Shown here: in pieces, positions 1 through 6,702 of the stretch
How the letters are laid out: every line of letters starts with the position of its first letter
Numbering within the stretch: position 1 is the stretch's first letter
Assembly: GCA_021205715.1 (NCBI GenBank)
Contig: JAJPXA010000218.1
Coordinates: forward strand, 1-8,969
Length of the DNA stretch: 8,969 bases
Direction of reading: 5' to 3'
Source of the DNA: Bacillota bacterium
GTDB taxonomy: Bacteria; Bacillota; Clostridia; UBA1381
Program-made: the position numbers and the translations under genes
Notes under the pieces: model-generated
The model's input: only the letters and a program-made list of their open reading frames with translations
What the model was told of the DNA's origin: nothing
The model's database searches: none

Positions 1-67
1 ATATTATGTGAAATTGTATAAAACAACCAGCAAAAATTACAAAGAGGTTAAAAAATCACTGTATTTT

Positions 68-87
68 TAACAATTTTGTAACAATTT
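68..87 (+). repeat. Two tandem TAACAATTT copies upstream of the -35 box
   Basis: The 9-mer TAACAATTT occurs at 68-76 and again at 79-87, an 11-bp period or about one helical turn, ending 5 bp upstream of the -35 hexamer. This is the spacing expected of tandem operator half-sites or an UP-like element. In DNA this AT-rich it may be chance. Confidence 0.35.
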
Positions 88-92
88 CATAG

Positions 93-121
93 TTGACATA
101 ATTGTAATATTATTGTATTAT
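93..121 (+). promoter_or_regulatory. Sigma-A-type promoter of the ruvAB-amidase cluster
   Basis: A perfect -35 hexamer TTGACA lies at 93-98 and a good -10 hexamer TATTAT at 116-121, separated by 17 nt. The surroundings are very AT-rich. Transcription would start near 128, giving a leader of about 25 nt before ruvA. No GAAC-N4-GTTC type LexA box is visible near it, although ruvAB is SOS-controlled in many bacteria. The match to consensus is seen directly; activity is inferred. Confidence 0.8.
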
Positions 122-153
122 AGTACCTGAAAGCAAATGAAAAGGGAATTTAT

Positions 154-741
154 ATGTATTATTATATCAGCGGAAAAATCGTTCACAAGGATACCGGCGC
201 GGTCGCGATAGACGCGAACGGTGTCGCGTATTATATAAAAACAACGCTTACAAGTCTTGCCGAGATAGGCGAGAGCGGGACGCTTGCCACGATGTACACG
301 TATTTAAGCGTGCGCGAGGACGCGATGGAGCTTTACGGCTTTGCAACGAAAGAGGAAAAGGCTATGTATATGATGCTCATAAGCGTTTCGGGCGTGGGTC
401 CCAAGGCGGCGCTTGCGGTATTGTCGGTCTTAAAGCCCGCCGAGGTCGCGGCGGCAATCGTGACGAACGACCAAAAAGCGCTTACAAAGGCGCAGGGCGT
501 GGGCGCGAAGGCGGCGCAGAGGATTATATTGGAGCTTAAGGACAAGATAAACGCCGATGAGCTTGATATACCCGCGGATACCGCGTATGAGAGCGGCTCC
601 GGCTCAGGCATTGAAGAGGCGGTGGGCGCGCTTGTCGCTTTGGGCTACAGCCTAAACGACGCGAAGGCGGCGGTCAAGGGCATAGATTCCTCGCTCGCGG
701 TTGAGGAAATTATAAAGAAGGCTCTTGCAAACTTGTTTTAA
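154..741 (+). CDS. ruvA: Holliday junction DNA helicase subunit RuvA
   Basis: RuvA binds four-way Holliday junctions as a tetramer and loads the RuvB motors that drive branch migration in recombinational repair. The 195-residue product is close to the usual length of about 200. The N-terminal OB-fold spans roughly residues 1-62. Two helix-hairpin-helix motifs follow, seen as SGVGPKAAL (about 79-87) and GVGAKAAQR (about 115-123). An acidic and Gly/Ser-rich linker leads to the RuvB-binding domain III (about 150-195, around EEAVGALVALGY). The ATG at 154 has an AAAGGGA ribosome binding site at 141-147 and lies just downstream of a consensus promoter. ruvC is not in the 153 bp upstream. ruvB begins 5 nt after the stop, so the two are surely co-transcribed. 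Identification is firm. Confidence 0.97.
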   Translation: MYYYISGKIVHKDTGAVAIDANGVAYYIKTTLTSLAEIGESGTLATMYTYLSVREDAMELYGFATKEEKAMYMMLISVSGVGPKAALAVLSVLKPAEVAAAIVTNDQKALTKAQGVGAKAAQRIILELKDKINADELDIPADTAYESGSGSGIEEAVGALVALGYSLNDAKAAVKGIDSSLAVEEIIKKALANLF

Positions 742-746
742 AGTAG

Positions 747-1775
747 GTGACACGGTTGTTTGATGAGGATGAAAGATTTGTAACAAGCGGCTTCATAGAC
801 GAGGACGTTGAAATAGAGGCGGGTTTAAGACCGAGAACGCTTGAGGAATATATCGGTCAGGATAAGGTTAAGGATAATCTTGAGGTTTATATAAAGGCGG
901 CTTTGGAAAGACACGAGGCGCTCGACCACGTGCTTTTGTACGGGCCTCCGGGACTGGGCAAGACAACGCTTGCCTCCATTATCTCGAACGAAATGGGCGT
1001 TAATATCAGGATAACCTCCGGCCCCGCGATAGAAAAGGCGGGGGATTTGGCGGCGATACTCACCAATTTGAATGAGCACGATATTTTGTTTATCGATGAG
1101 ATTCACAGGATGGCGAGGAGCGTCGAGGAGGTGCTTTATCCCGCGATGGAGGATTACGCGCTCGATATTATTATCGGCAAAGGTCCTGCTGCGAAGTCGA
1201 TACGCATTGATTTGCCGAAGTTCACGCTTATAGGCGCGACAACGAGAGCCGGACTTTTGTCCGCGCCGCTGAGGGACAGATTCGGCGTTATAAGCCGTCT
1301 GGATTTGTATTCGGTTGAGGATTTGGAGCGCATTGTAACGCGCTCGGCATCGCTTTTGGATGTCGAAATTGACGCGGAGGGGGCGGCGGAAATCGCGTCG
1401 CGCTCGCGCGGAACGCCGCGAATAGCGAACCGATTTTTAAAGCGCGTCCGCGATTTCGCGCAGGTTAAATACGACGGCAAAATAACCGTCGAGGTCGCTC
1501 AGGCGGCGCTTAAGAGTATGGAGGTTGACGAGCTGGGACTTGACAACATCGACACGAAAATGATGCTTACGATGATTGAGAATTTCGGCGGCGGGCCTGT
1601 CGGACTCGACACTTTAGCGGCGACGATAGGCGAGGAATCGAACACTATAGAGGATGTTTACGAGCCGTATTTATTGCAGCTCGGATTTATAACGCGCACC
1701 CCGCGCGGACGTATGGCGACAAAGCCGGCATACGAGCATTTCGGCATTCCGTTTTCGGAACAGACCGGAAAATAA
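747..1775 (+). CDS. ruvB: Holliday junction branch migration ATPase RuvB
   Basis: RuvB is the AAA+ hexameric motor that pulls DNA through the RuvA-bound junction. Numbering from the GTG at 747 (342 residues, within the family range), Walker A is GPPGLGKTT at 66-74 and Walker B is the DEIHR motif with D117 and E118. Sensor 1 lies in GATTRAG at 163-169, and the arginine-finger segment LRDRFG is at 175-180. Sensor 2 is in the GTPRIANR motif. The C-terminal winged helix ends with TPRGR. The start is uncertain. GTG at 747 has only a poor upstream site, whereas the in-frame TTG at 756 has AGGTGA (745-750) 5 nt upstream, which would give a product 3 residues shorter. Both starts are non-ATG. It lies 5 nt after ruvA and 37 nt before the amidase gene, in one apparent operon. 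Confidence 0.97.
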   Translation: MTRLFDEDERFVTSGFIDEDVEIEAGLRPRTLEEYIGQDKVKDNLEVYIKAALERHEALDHVLLYGPPGLGKTTLASIISNEMGVNIRITSGPAIEKAGDLAAILTNLNEHDILFIDEIHRMARSVEEVLYPAMEDYALDIIIGKGPAAKSIRIDLPKFTLIGATTRAGLLSAPLRDRFGVISRLDLYSVEDLERIVTRSASLLDVEIDAEGAAEIASRSRGTPRIANRFLKRVRDFAQVKYDGKITVEVAQAALKSMEVDELGLDNIDTKMMLTMIENFGGGPVGLDTLAATIGEESNTIEDVYEPYLLQLGFITRTPRGRMATKPAYEHFGIPFSEQTGK

Positions 1776-1812
1776 GGATTGAAAATTCAGCGGAAAGGAA
1801 GGTAAATACCGA

Positions 1813-3333
1813 ATGAAAAAATTATTTCTTATTATGGCTTTAACTGCTGTTTTTATGCTTTTGGGCGCGACCGCCGCTTCGGCGGAAACGATGCTTCTCG
1901 AATATGACGGAGGAGTACACGAGTACAACGGCGAGGTGTATTCGCTTATTGTGAACAACAAGGAAATAGACCCGCCGCTCTCGCCGATAATCTTTAATGA
2001 CCGCGCGTTGGTTCCGGTGCGCGAGATTTTTGAGGAAGTCGGCGCGACCGTCGAATACGACGGCGAGGATCAGTCGGTCACGATTTACAACGAGGACACG
2101 ACGATAGTTATGTTTATCAACAACAATGTCGCCTATATCAACGGTCAAAAGACGCTGATACCGGATAATGTCGTGCCGAAGCTTATATCAAAGCTCGGCG
2201 GAGAAACAAAAACGATGGTTCCGGTGCGCTTTATAAGCGAGAGCATCGGTATGCCGGTCGATTTTGACGCGGAGAACGGCGCGATATTGGTGGCGTCCGA
2301 TAAGGATTATTATACCGTAGTCGAGGTTGAGAAAACGGATGTTACGGGCGTGGAATACCGCGACATCGGCGAAAACGAGATAGCGATAGATATTGACACG
2401 AGCGCGGCGGTGGAGCATATAGCGGATTTTGAGATGAGCGACCCGGGACGGCTGGTGATAGATTTAAACAGTGCGGCGCTCGCGTGCGGCACGGATACGA
2501 TTAACGTGAACAAGTACGGTATAACCACGATACGGTTGGGCGACAACGGCTCAAGAGTGAGAATTGTTGTGGACAGCGAGTATGTGGAGAGCTACACCGT
2601 CGACACGGTGTCCGATAACCGCGTATGCGTTACGGTAAAGACGAATTACGCGTCTTACGCGGATGACACGTCCGTTTCGGCGGATACTGTGACGGATGAC
2701 ACGTCCGTTTCGCAGGAAACTGCGGCTGCTGAAACCGTGGCTGCGGACGCGTCTGTAATAAGTCCGCACGTTATACTTGATGCCGGTCACGGCGGCACGG
2801 ACAGCGGCGCGGTCGGAACGCTTAACGGCGAAACGATTTTGGAAAAGGATTTGACCCTTTCGATTACATACAAGGTAAAGGAAATACTTGAGAGCAACGG
2901 CGTTACGGTGACTATGACGCGAACCGGCGATACTTTGCCCTCGCTCGTCGAAAGACCGACGCAGGCAAATAATGAAAACGCGGCATTGTTTGTAAGCATA
3001 CATATAAACAGCGCCGAGGCGACTTCGGCAAGCGGTATAGAAACCTATTATTCGACCGAGAACAACGGCGATTCCTACGGCGTGTCGAGCGCGGAGCTTG
3101 CGGAGTATTTGCTTGAGGGTATGCTCGGCGAAACGGGAGCGGTGAACCGAGGCGTTAAAACCGCGAACCACGCGGTGACAAGGCGGTGCAATATGCCCGC
3201 GTCCTTGGTAGAGTGCGGATTTATAAGCAATGATGAGGAGATTGCGAAGATGTGCACCGACGAGTATCAGCAGAAGCTCGCGCAGGGCATCGCAAGCGGC
3301 ATATTGAAGGCGTATTCGCAGATTAATTTTTAA
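1813..3333 (+). CDS. Secreted N-acetylmuramoyl-L-alanine amidase (copper-amine-oxidase-like N-terminal domain, AMIN, Amidase_3)
   Basis: This is a 506-residue cell-wall hydrolase that would cut the amide bond between N-acetylmuramic acid and the stem peptide. A signal peptide (MKK, then a hydrophobic core, then ASA) predicts cleavage after A24. Residues about 45-165 resemble the copper amine oxidase N-terminal domain, a stalk module common in clostridial surface proteins, with two RALVPVREI / TMVPVRFI repeats. Residues about 175-280 look like an AMIN domain, a wall-targeting module. A Thr/Ser/Asp/Ala-rich linker with a DDTSVS repeat follows. The Amidase_3 domain is about 319-506. Its zinc ligands are H326 (in DAGHGG), E344 (in LEKD) and H397 (in SIHIN), and its catalytic glutamate is E467 (in LVECGF), so it appears active. 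No membrane anchor or sortase signal is seen. The ribosome binding site GGAAAGGAAGG lies just upstream. It is the last gene of the ruvAB cluster, and transcription ends at the terminator at 3415-3444. Confidence 0.93.
   Translation: MKKLFLIMALTAVFMLLGATAASAETMLLEYDGGVHEYNGEVYSLIVNNKEIDPPLSPIIFNDRALVPVREIFEEVGATVEYDGEDQSVTIYNEDTTIVMFINNNVAYINGQKTLIPDNVVPKLISKLGGETKTMVPVRFISESIGMPVDFDAENGAILVASDKDYYTVVEVEKTDVTGVEYRDIGENEIAIDIDTSAAVEHIADFEMSDPGRLVIDLNSAALACGTDTINVNKYGITTIRLGDNGSRVRIVVDSEYVESYTVDTVSDNRVCVTVKTNYASYADDTSVSADTVTDDTSVSQETAAAETVAADASVISPHVILDAGHGGTDSGAVGTLNGETILEKDLTLSITYKVKEILESNGVTVTMTRTGDTLPSLVERPTQANNENAALFVSIHINSAEATSASGIETYYSTENNGDSYGVSSAELAEYLLEGMLGETGAVNRGVKTANHAVTRRCNMPASLVECGFISNDEEIAKMCTDEYQQKLAQGIASGILKAYSQINF
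2660..2712 (+). repeat. 20-bp direct repeat in the amidase linker (period 33 bp)
   Basis: A perfect 20-bp repeat occupies 2660-2679 and 2693-2712. The 33-bp period equals 11 codons and encodes two DDTSVS-type linker units between the AMIN and amidase domains. Being in frame, it can vary in copy number without breaking the protein. Confidence 0.8.
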
Positions 3334-3341
3334 TTAAAGCG

Positions 3342-3411
3342 GGCATTTGGCGCGAAACGCTAAAATGACGTAAAACGTCGAGAACCGCAGATGCCGGAAT
3401 TTCGTAAATTC
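3342..3411 (+). ncRNA. Candidate structured RNA: three-way junction plus hairpin in the amidase 3' region
   Basis: GGCATTTG (3342-3349) can pair with CAGATGCC (3388-3395), giving 8 bp with one G-U wobble. The pair encloses two small hairpins: GCG/CGC at 3350-3360 (3352-3354 with 3358-3360 closes an AAA triloop) and GACGT/ACGTC at 3367-3379, also with an AAA triloop. A 6-bp hairpin GAATTT/AAATTC with a CGT loop follows (3397-3411), and then the intrinsic terminator. It could be the 3' UTR of the amidase mRNA, a small RNA, or a leader element. It does not match any riboswitch class I can recall. The pairings are seen directly; the function is unknown. Confidence 0.45.
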
Positions 3412-3414
3412 GCG

Positions 3415-3444
3415 GCGGGGAGGTCGGTACCTCCCCGCTTTTTT
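3415..3444 (+). terminator. Strong intrinsic terminator after the amidase gene
   Basis: A perfect 10-bp stem GCGGGGAGGT (3415-3424) / ACCTCCCCGC (3429-3438) with a 4-nt loop is followed by six Ts (3439-3444). It ends the plus-strand ruvA-ruvB-amidase transcript and isolates the downstream DUF11-like gene. Confidence 0.95.
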
Positions 3445-3493
3445 GCGCGCGGATTTATTTTTTTTAAGCCGTAACAAAAAAATGGCGGTCACA

Positions 3494-3517
3494 TATATTA
3501 AAATATAGGATATCCTA
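3494..3517. promoter_or_regulatory. Palindromic AT-rich elements upstream of the DUF11-like gene
   Basis: A perfect 12-bp palindrome TAGGATATCCTA lies at 3506-3517. It overlaps an inverted repeat TATATT-AA-AATATA at 3494-3507. Both sit 26-49 bp upstream of the start at 3543, where a promoter or operator is expected after the terminator at 3415-3444. No convincing -35/-10 pair with correct spacing is visible, so the gene may use an alternative sigma factor or an activator. The function is inferred only from position and symmetry. Confidence 0.4.
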
Positions 3518-3524
3518 AAAATTT

Positions 3525-3542
3525 AAAGGAGGCTCTCCCTAT
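3525..3542 (+). promoter_or_regulatory. Ribosome binding site of the DUF11-like gene, possibly in a small hairpin
   Basis: A strong AAAGGAGG lies at 3525-3532, 10 nt before the ATG. GGAG (3528-3531) can fold onto CTCC (3535-3538) over a 3-nt loop, which would partly mask the site. The stem is only 4 bp and its effect is speculative. Confidence 0.6.
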
Positions 3543-4397
3543 ATGGCAACCTTTCAAAACCAAGCGACATTATCCTACGGTGATAATGTTATAAATTCAA
3601 ATGTGGTTACGGGAGAACTTGTTACGGTTCTCTCGGCAACAAAAACAGCAATCAAATCAACCTACACGGCAAACAGCGAGGCGGCGTATATTGTTACTTT
3701 GACCAACACGGGCGCGAGCGATTTGACGGCGGTAACGATTACCGACGACCTCGGCGCCTATGAAATCGGCGGGCAAACCTACCGCCCGCTGACCTATGTT
3801 GACGGCTCGGCGCTTGTTTTGACAAACGGCTCGGTCGTTCAGACGCCTACGGTGACGGCGGATGACTCACTTGTGATAAGCGGCATAACCGTTCCCGCGC
3901 TCGGAAGCGTCACGGTATATTACGCCGCCGCGGTAAACGAGTACGCGCCGCTTACGGTCGGAAGCTCGATAACAAACACGGCGGTTATTACCTCCGACTC
4001 AATTACAAGTCCGATAACCGTTTCTTCGGAAATCACCGTGAGCGAAACGGCAAATCTTACGATTACAAAATCGCTTTGCCCGTTGAGCGTTTCGGAGAAC
4101 GGGGAAATAACCTATACCTTCACCATTCAGAATTTCGGAAACACGGCGGCGGGTACCGAGGACAATGTTACCGTTACCGACATGTTCTCGCCGATATTGA
4201 GCGATATTGCGGTGCTGCTTGACGGAACCGCTTTAACGGAGCCGGACGGCTACACCTATTCGGAAACAACCGGCGCGTTCGCCACGGTTCCCGGGGTTAT
4301 TACGGTTCCCGCGGCGACGTTTACGCAGGATGAGAGTACCAATCAGTGGATTATTACTCCCGGAAGCGCGGTTCTTACCGTGAAGGGAACTGTTTGA
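3543..4397 (+). CDS. Leaderless DUF11-like (conserved repeat domain) protein
   Basis: This 284-residue protein is rich in Thr, Val, Ser and Ala, with the sequence pattern of all-beta, Ig-like DUF11 repeats. Two units are visible. The first (about 30-170) has VTLTNTGASDLTAVTITDDLG. The second (about 172-284) has the equivalent TFTIQNFGN and NVTVTDMFSP strands. This family normally makes surface or adhesive fibres. Here the N-terminus MATFQNQATLSYG has no signal peptide, and no transmembrane helix, LPXTG motif or other anchor is visible. ATG 3543 has an excellent ribosome binding site and no upstream in-frame extension is apparent, so the missing leader looks genuine. I recall similar leaderless proteins in gut Clostridia, but know of no assigned function; export by an unusual route or a spore-surface role is speculation. 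The gene stands alone between two terminators. Confidence 0.8.
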   Translation: MATFQNQATLSYGDNVINSNVVTGELVTVLSATKTAIKSTYTANSEAAYIVTLTNTGASDLTAVTITDDLGAYEIGGQTYRPLTYVDGSALVLTNGSVVQTPTVTADDSLVISGITVPALGSVTVYYAAAVNEYAPLTVGSSITNTAVITSDSITSPITVSSEITVSETANLTITKSLCPLSVSENGEITYTFTIQNFGNTAAGTEDNVTVTDMFSPILSDIAVLLDGTALTEPDGYTYSETTGAFATVPGVITVPAATFTQDESTNQWIITPGSAVLTVKGTV

Positions 4398-4475
4398 TAT
4401 ACGCTTAAAACCGCCTGATTATCCTCCTAAAGCGGTACTTGTTTTTGCCGCGTAACAGGCGCAAAGCAATTAGAT
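4398..4475 (+). other. Intergenic spacer with a weak hairpin after the DUF11-like gene
   Basis: ACCGC (4410-4414) can pair with GCGGT (4432-4436) over a 17-nt loop, followed a little later by a run of five Ts (4442-4446). This is at best a weak terminator; the stronger one starts at about 4476. No gene is seen here. Confidence 0.4.
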
Positions 4476-4524
4476 AAAAAAGGCGGCGGCAGTCCGATTT
4501 TTCGGGCGCCGCCGTTTTATTTTT
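4476..4524. terminator. Bidirectional terminator between convergent operons
   Basis: CGGCGGC (4484-4490) pairs with GCCGCCG (4508-4514), and the inner arms CCG/CGG extend the stem across a small internal loop. On the plus strand the hairpin is followed by TTTTATTTTT (4515-4524). On the minus strand it is followed by six Ts (complement of 4476-4481). It can therefore end both the DUF11-like transcript and the ech-hypF operon. It begins immediately after the hypF stop codon. Confidence 0.88.
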
Positions 4525-6700
4525 AAGCGTTCGCGGCGTACCACGCCTGACCCAGGGCTATGCCGCCGTCGTTGGGCGGGACTTGCTCGTTGATGTAGAC
4601 GTTAAAGCCGCGCGCCGTGAGGCGGTTGTATATTCCCTCGGTTAAAATTCCGTTTGCGAAAACGCCGCCCGAGAGTACGATTTGCCTTATCGGCTGATTT
4701 TCGGCATAGGTGCACACGGCGCTTATTACCGCCTCGTGAAATCCGCGCGCGAGCGCGTGTTTGTCCTCGCCGTTTTCCGCCGCTGCGCTGATGCTTCGTA
4801 TCAGCGCAGCCGTGTCCCATATGCCGCCGTCGTATTTCAGCTCGAGCGGATATGCCGCGGAGTTTTGCGCCGCTTGCTCGAGCTTCACGGCGCACTCGCC
4901 CTCGTATGAGTTTTCGGCGCATATGCCCAACAGCGCGGAAACAGCGTCGAAGAGTCTGCCCATACTTGAAGAGCGCGCAGTGTTTACACGGTTATTTACC
5001 GCCGCTTTGATAAGCGCGCCGTCCGCCGTTCTCGGCGGGAGTCCGGCGGAGATGAGGTAGCAGTCGAGCAGACGCGCCGCGTCGCGCGCGGATTCGTCGC
5101 CGCCGACAAGCTCGGTGTATGATAAATGCGCCGCGCGGCGAAACGCGCCGTCCCATATTATTGCCTCGCCGCCCCATACGCATCCGTCGGCGCCGTAACC
5201 CGTTCCGTCGAATATAAAGCCGAGCGTTTCGCCCGTCAGGCGATGCTCCGCCATAACCGACGCCATATGCGCGAAATGGTGTTGGAGCGTTTTGTCCGCT
5301 TTCGCGTGCCGCGCGCTGAGGTATAGGGGGTGCATATCGGATATTATCTCCCGCGGCGCGATTTTTTCGAGCGTTTTAAGGCGGTCTATGTTGTCCGCCC
5401 ACGCGCGGTACGTGCGCGAGTCCTCGAGGTCGCCGAAATATTGACTCATATAGGCGCAGCCGTCCTTTTCAAGGCAGAAGCTTGCCTTTAGGTCGCCGCC
5501 GAGCGCCAAAACGGGCGCGCCCCGCTTCGCGTCCACGCGTATCGGGAGCGGCGTGTATCCGCGCGCGCGGCGCGTGATTTGCATTTTGCCGCATATTACG
5601 CGGCAGACGGAGTCGTCGAGCGGGGTTAGAATATCGCGGTCGTGGGAGAGTATCTCGAAATCTCCGCGTTCGCGGTTTTTGAGTTCGCAGTTTTCGCGAA
5701 GACGGCGCATTTCATCGTCGTCGATGATTATCGGCTCGCCCGAAACATTGCCGCTTGTCATAACGAGCGGCGCGGCGGTATCACGGATGAGCATATGCTG
5801 AACCGGATTGCACGGGAGCATCGCGCCGATATACGCGCTTTCGCCGCAGACGGCGGGGGGCAGGTCTTTTTTCTTTTTCACAAGCACTATCGGCCGTGCG
5901 GGAGAGCGCAGCAGCGACTTTTCGGCATCGCTTAGTACAGCGTATTCCGAAACCGCGTCAATATCCGCGAACATCACCGCGAACGGCTTTTTTTCGCGTT
6001 TTTTTATCGCGCGTATTTTTTCTGCCGCCGCGTTGTCCTCCGCGAGGCAGGTGAAGTGATAGCCGCCTATGTCCTTGACCGCGACGATGCCGCCGCTTTT
6101 GAGCGTTTTTACCGCTTGCTCAATCGGGTCGCCTTGGACGGTGTATGAAAGCCGCGGCCCGCAGTCGTTACACGCGATTGTTTGCGCGTGGGCACGGATG
6201 TCGGATATGTCGCGGTATTCGCGCGCGCAGTCGGGGCAGAGCGGAAATTTTTCCATTGATGTGCTGCATCTGTCATACGGTACGGCGCGTATTACGCTGC
6301 AGCGCGGCCCGCATTCGGTGCAGCTTATAAACGGGTGGCGGTAACGGCGGTTGTTGCGGTCGAAAAGCTCCGACACGCATCTGCCGCAGGTTGCGATGTC
6401 GGGGGAAATTACCGGTTGTATCGGTTCGCCTGTGGCGCTTTCAATAATGGCGAAGCCACGCGGGAGGGTTTCTTCTATATCCTCCTCGGTTATTCGGTCA
6501 ATAAAAGAAAGCGGCGCGTAGTTTATACGCGCCGCAAAGATTTCAAGTATGTCACTTTCGGCGGAGGCTGTGATTTCAACGTAGCCGCCGCAGTTCTTTA
6601 CGGTTCCGTTTACGCCAAGCTCGTCGGCAAGACGCTTTATATACGGTCGAAAGCCGATGCCCTGAACAAGTCCCGTTATCTTATATTTTACAGTTTTCAT
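4523..6700 (-). CDS. hypF: Carbamoyltransferase HypF ([NiFe] hydrogenase maturation)
   Basis: HypF uses carbamoyl phosphate and ATP to make carbamoyl-adenylate and transfers the carbamoyl group to the C-terminal Cys of HypE. HypE then dehydrates it to the cyanide ligand of the NiFe active site. The 725-residue product is near the family norm of about 750. The acylphosphatase domain (1 to about 90) has VQGIGFRP with R18, plus N36. Two zinc fingers have the C-x2-C-x18-C-x2-C pattern: C105/C108/C127/C130 and C155/C158/C177/C180. A YrdC-like domain (about 190-365) is followed by a Kae1-like domain showing HHFAH, FDGTGYGADG, LSGGVFANG and PPNDGGIALGQ. All key motifs are intact. The ATG at 6700 lies 2 nt after the echF stop, with no strong ribosome binding site of its own, suggesting translational coupling. 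It is the last gene of the hydrogenase operon. The other hyp genes (A-E) are not in the window. Confidence 0.97.
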   Translation of the reverse strand: MKTVKYKITGLVQGIGFRPYIKRLADELGVNGTVKNCGGYVEITASAESDILEIFAARINYAPLSFIDRITEEDIEETLPRGFAIIESATGEPIQPVISPDIATCGRCVSELFDRNNRRYRHPFISCTECGPRCSVIRAVPYDRCSTSMEKFPLCPDCAREYRDISDIRAHAQTIACNDCGPRLSYTVQGDPIEQAVKTLKSGGIVAVKDIGGYHFTCLAEDNAAAEKIRAIKKREKKPFAVMFADIDAVSEYAVLSDAEKSLLRSPARPIVLVKKKKDLPPAVCGESAYIGAMLPCNPVQHMLIRDTAAPLVMTSGNVSGEPIIIDDDEMRRLRENCELKNRERGDFEILSHDRDILTPLDDSVCRVICGKMQITRRARGYTPLPIRVDAKRGAPVLALGGDLKASFCLEKDGCAYMSQYFGDLEDSRTYRAWADNIDRLKTLEKIAPREIISDMHPLYLSARHAKADKTLQHHFAHMASVMAEHRLTGETLGFIFDGTGYGADGCVWGGEAIIWDGAFRRAAHLSYTELVGGDESARDAARLLDCYLISAGLPPRTADGALIKAAVNNRVNTARSSSMGRLFDAVSALLGICAENSYEGECAVKLEQAAQNSAAYPLELKYDGGIWDTAALIRSISAAAENGEDKHALARGFHEAVISAVCTYAENQPIRQIVLSGGVFANGILTEGIYNRLTARGFNVYINEQVPPNDGGIALGQAWYAANA

Positions 6701-6702
6701 AG

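Noticed and set aside
1..153. Possible LexA/SOS operator before ruvA
   Set aside because: No GAAC-N4-GTTC type dyad was found by reading both strands; only the sigma-A promoter and AT-rich repeats are visible.
2551..3171. A 206-residue open frame on the minus strand inside the amidase gene
   Set aside because: It is antisense to a well-supported gene, is rich in Arg/His/Tyr as expected of a reverse-frame shadow, and has no recognisable domain.
3334..3412. A known riboswitch (c-di-GMP, SAM, TPP, purine, fluoride, ZTP, THF classes considered)
   Set aside because: The conserved core sequences of these classes, as I recall them, are not present, so it is reported only as an unclassified structured element.
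4415..4436. AGGAGGATAAT on the minus strand, nearly identical to the echF leader, suggesting a small gene or remnant
   Set aside because: No start codon follows at a suitable distance and no open frame is present. It lies downstream of the minus-strand terminator, so it is probably chance.
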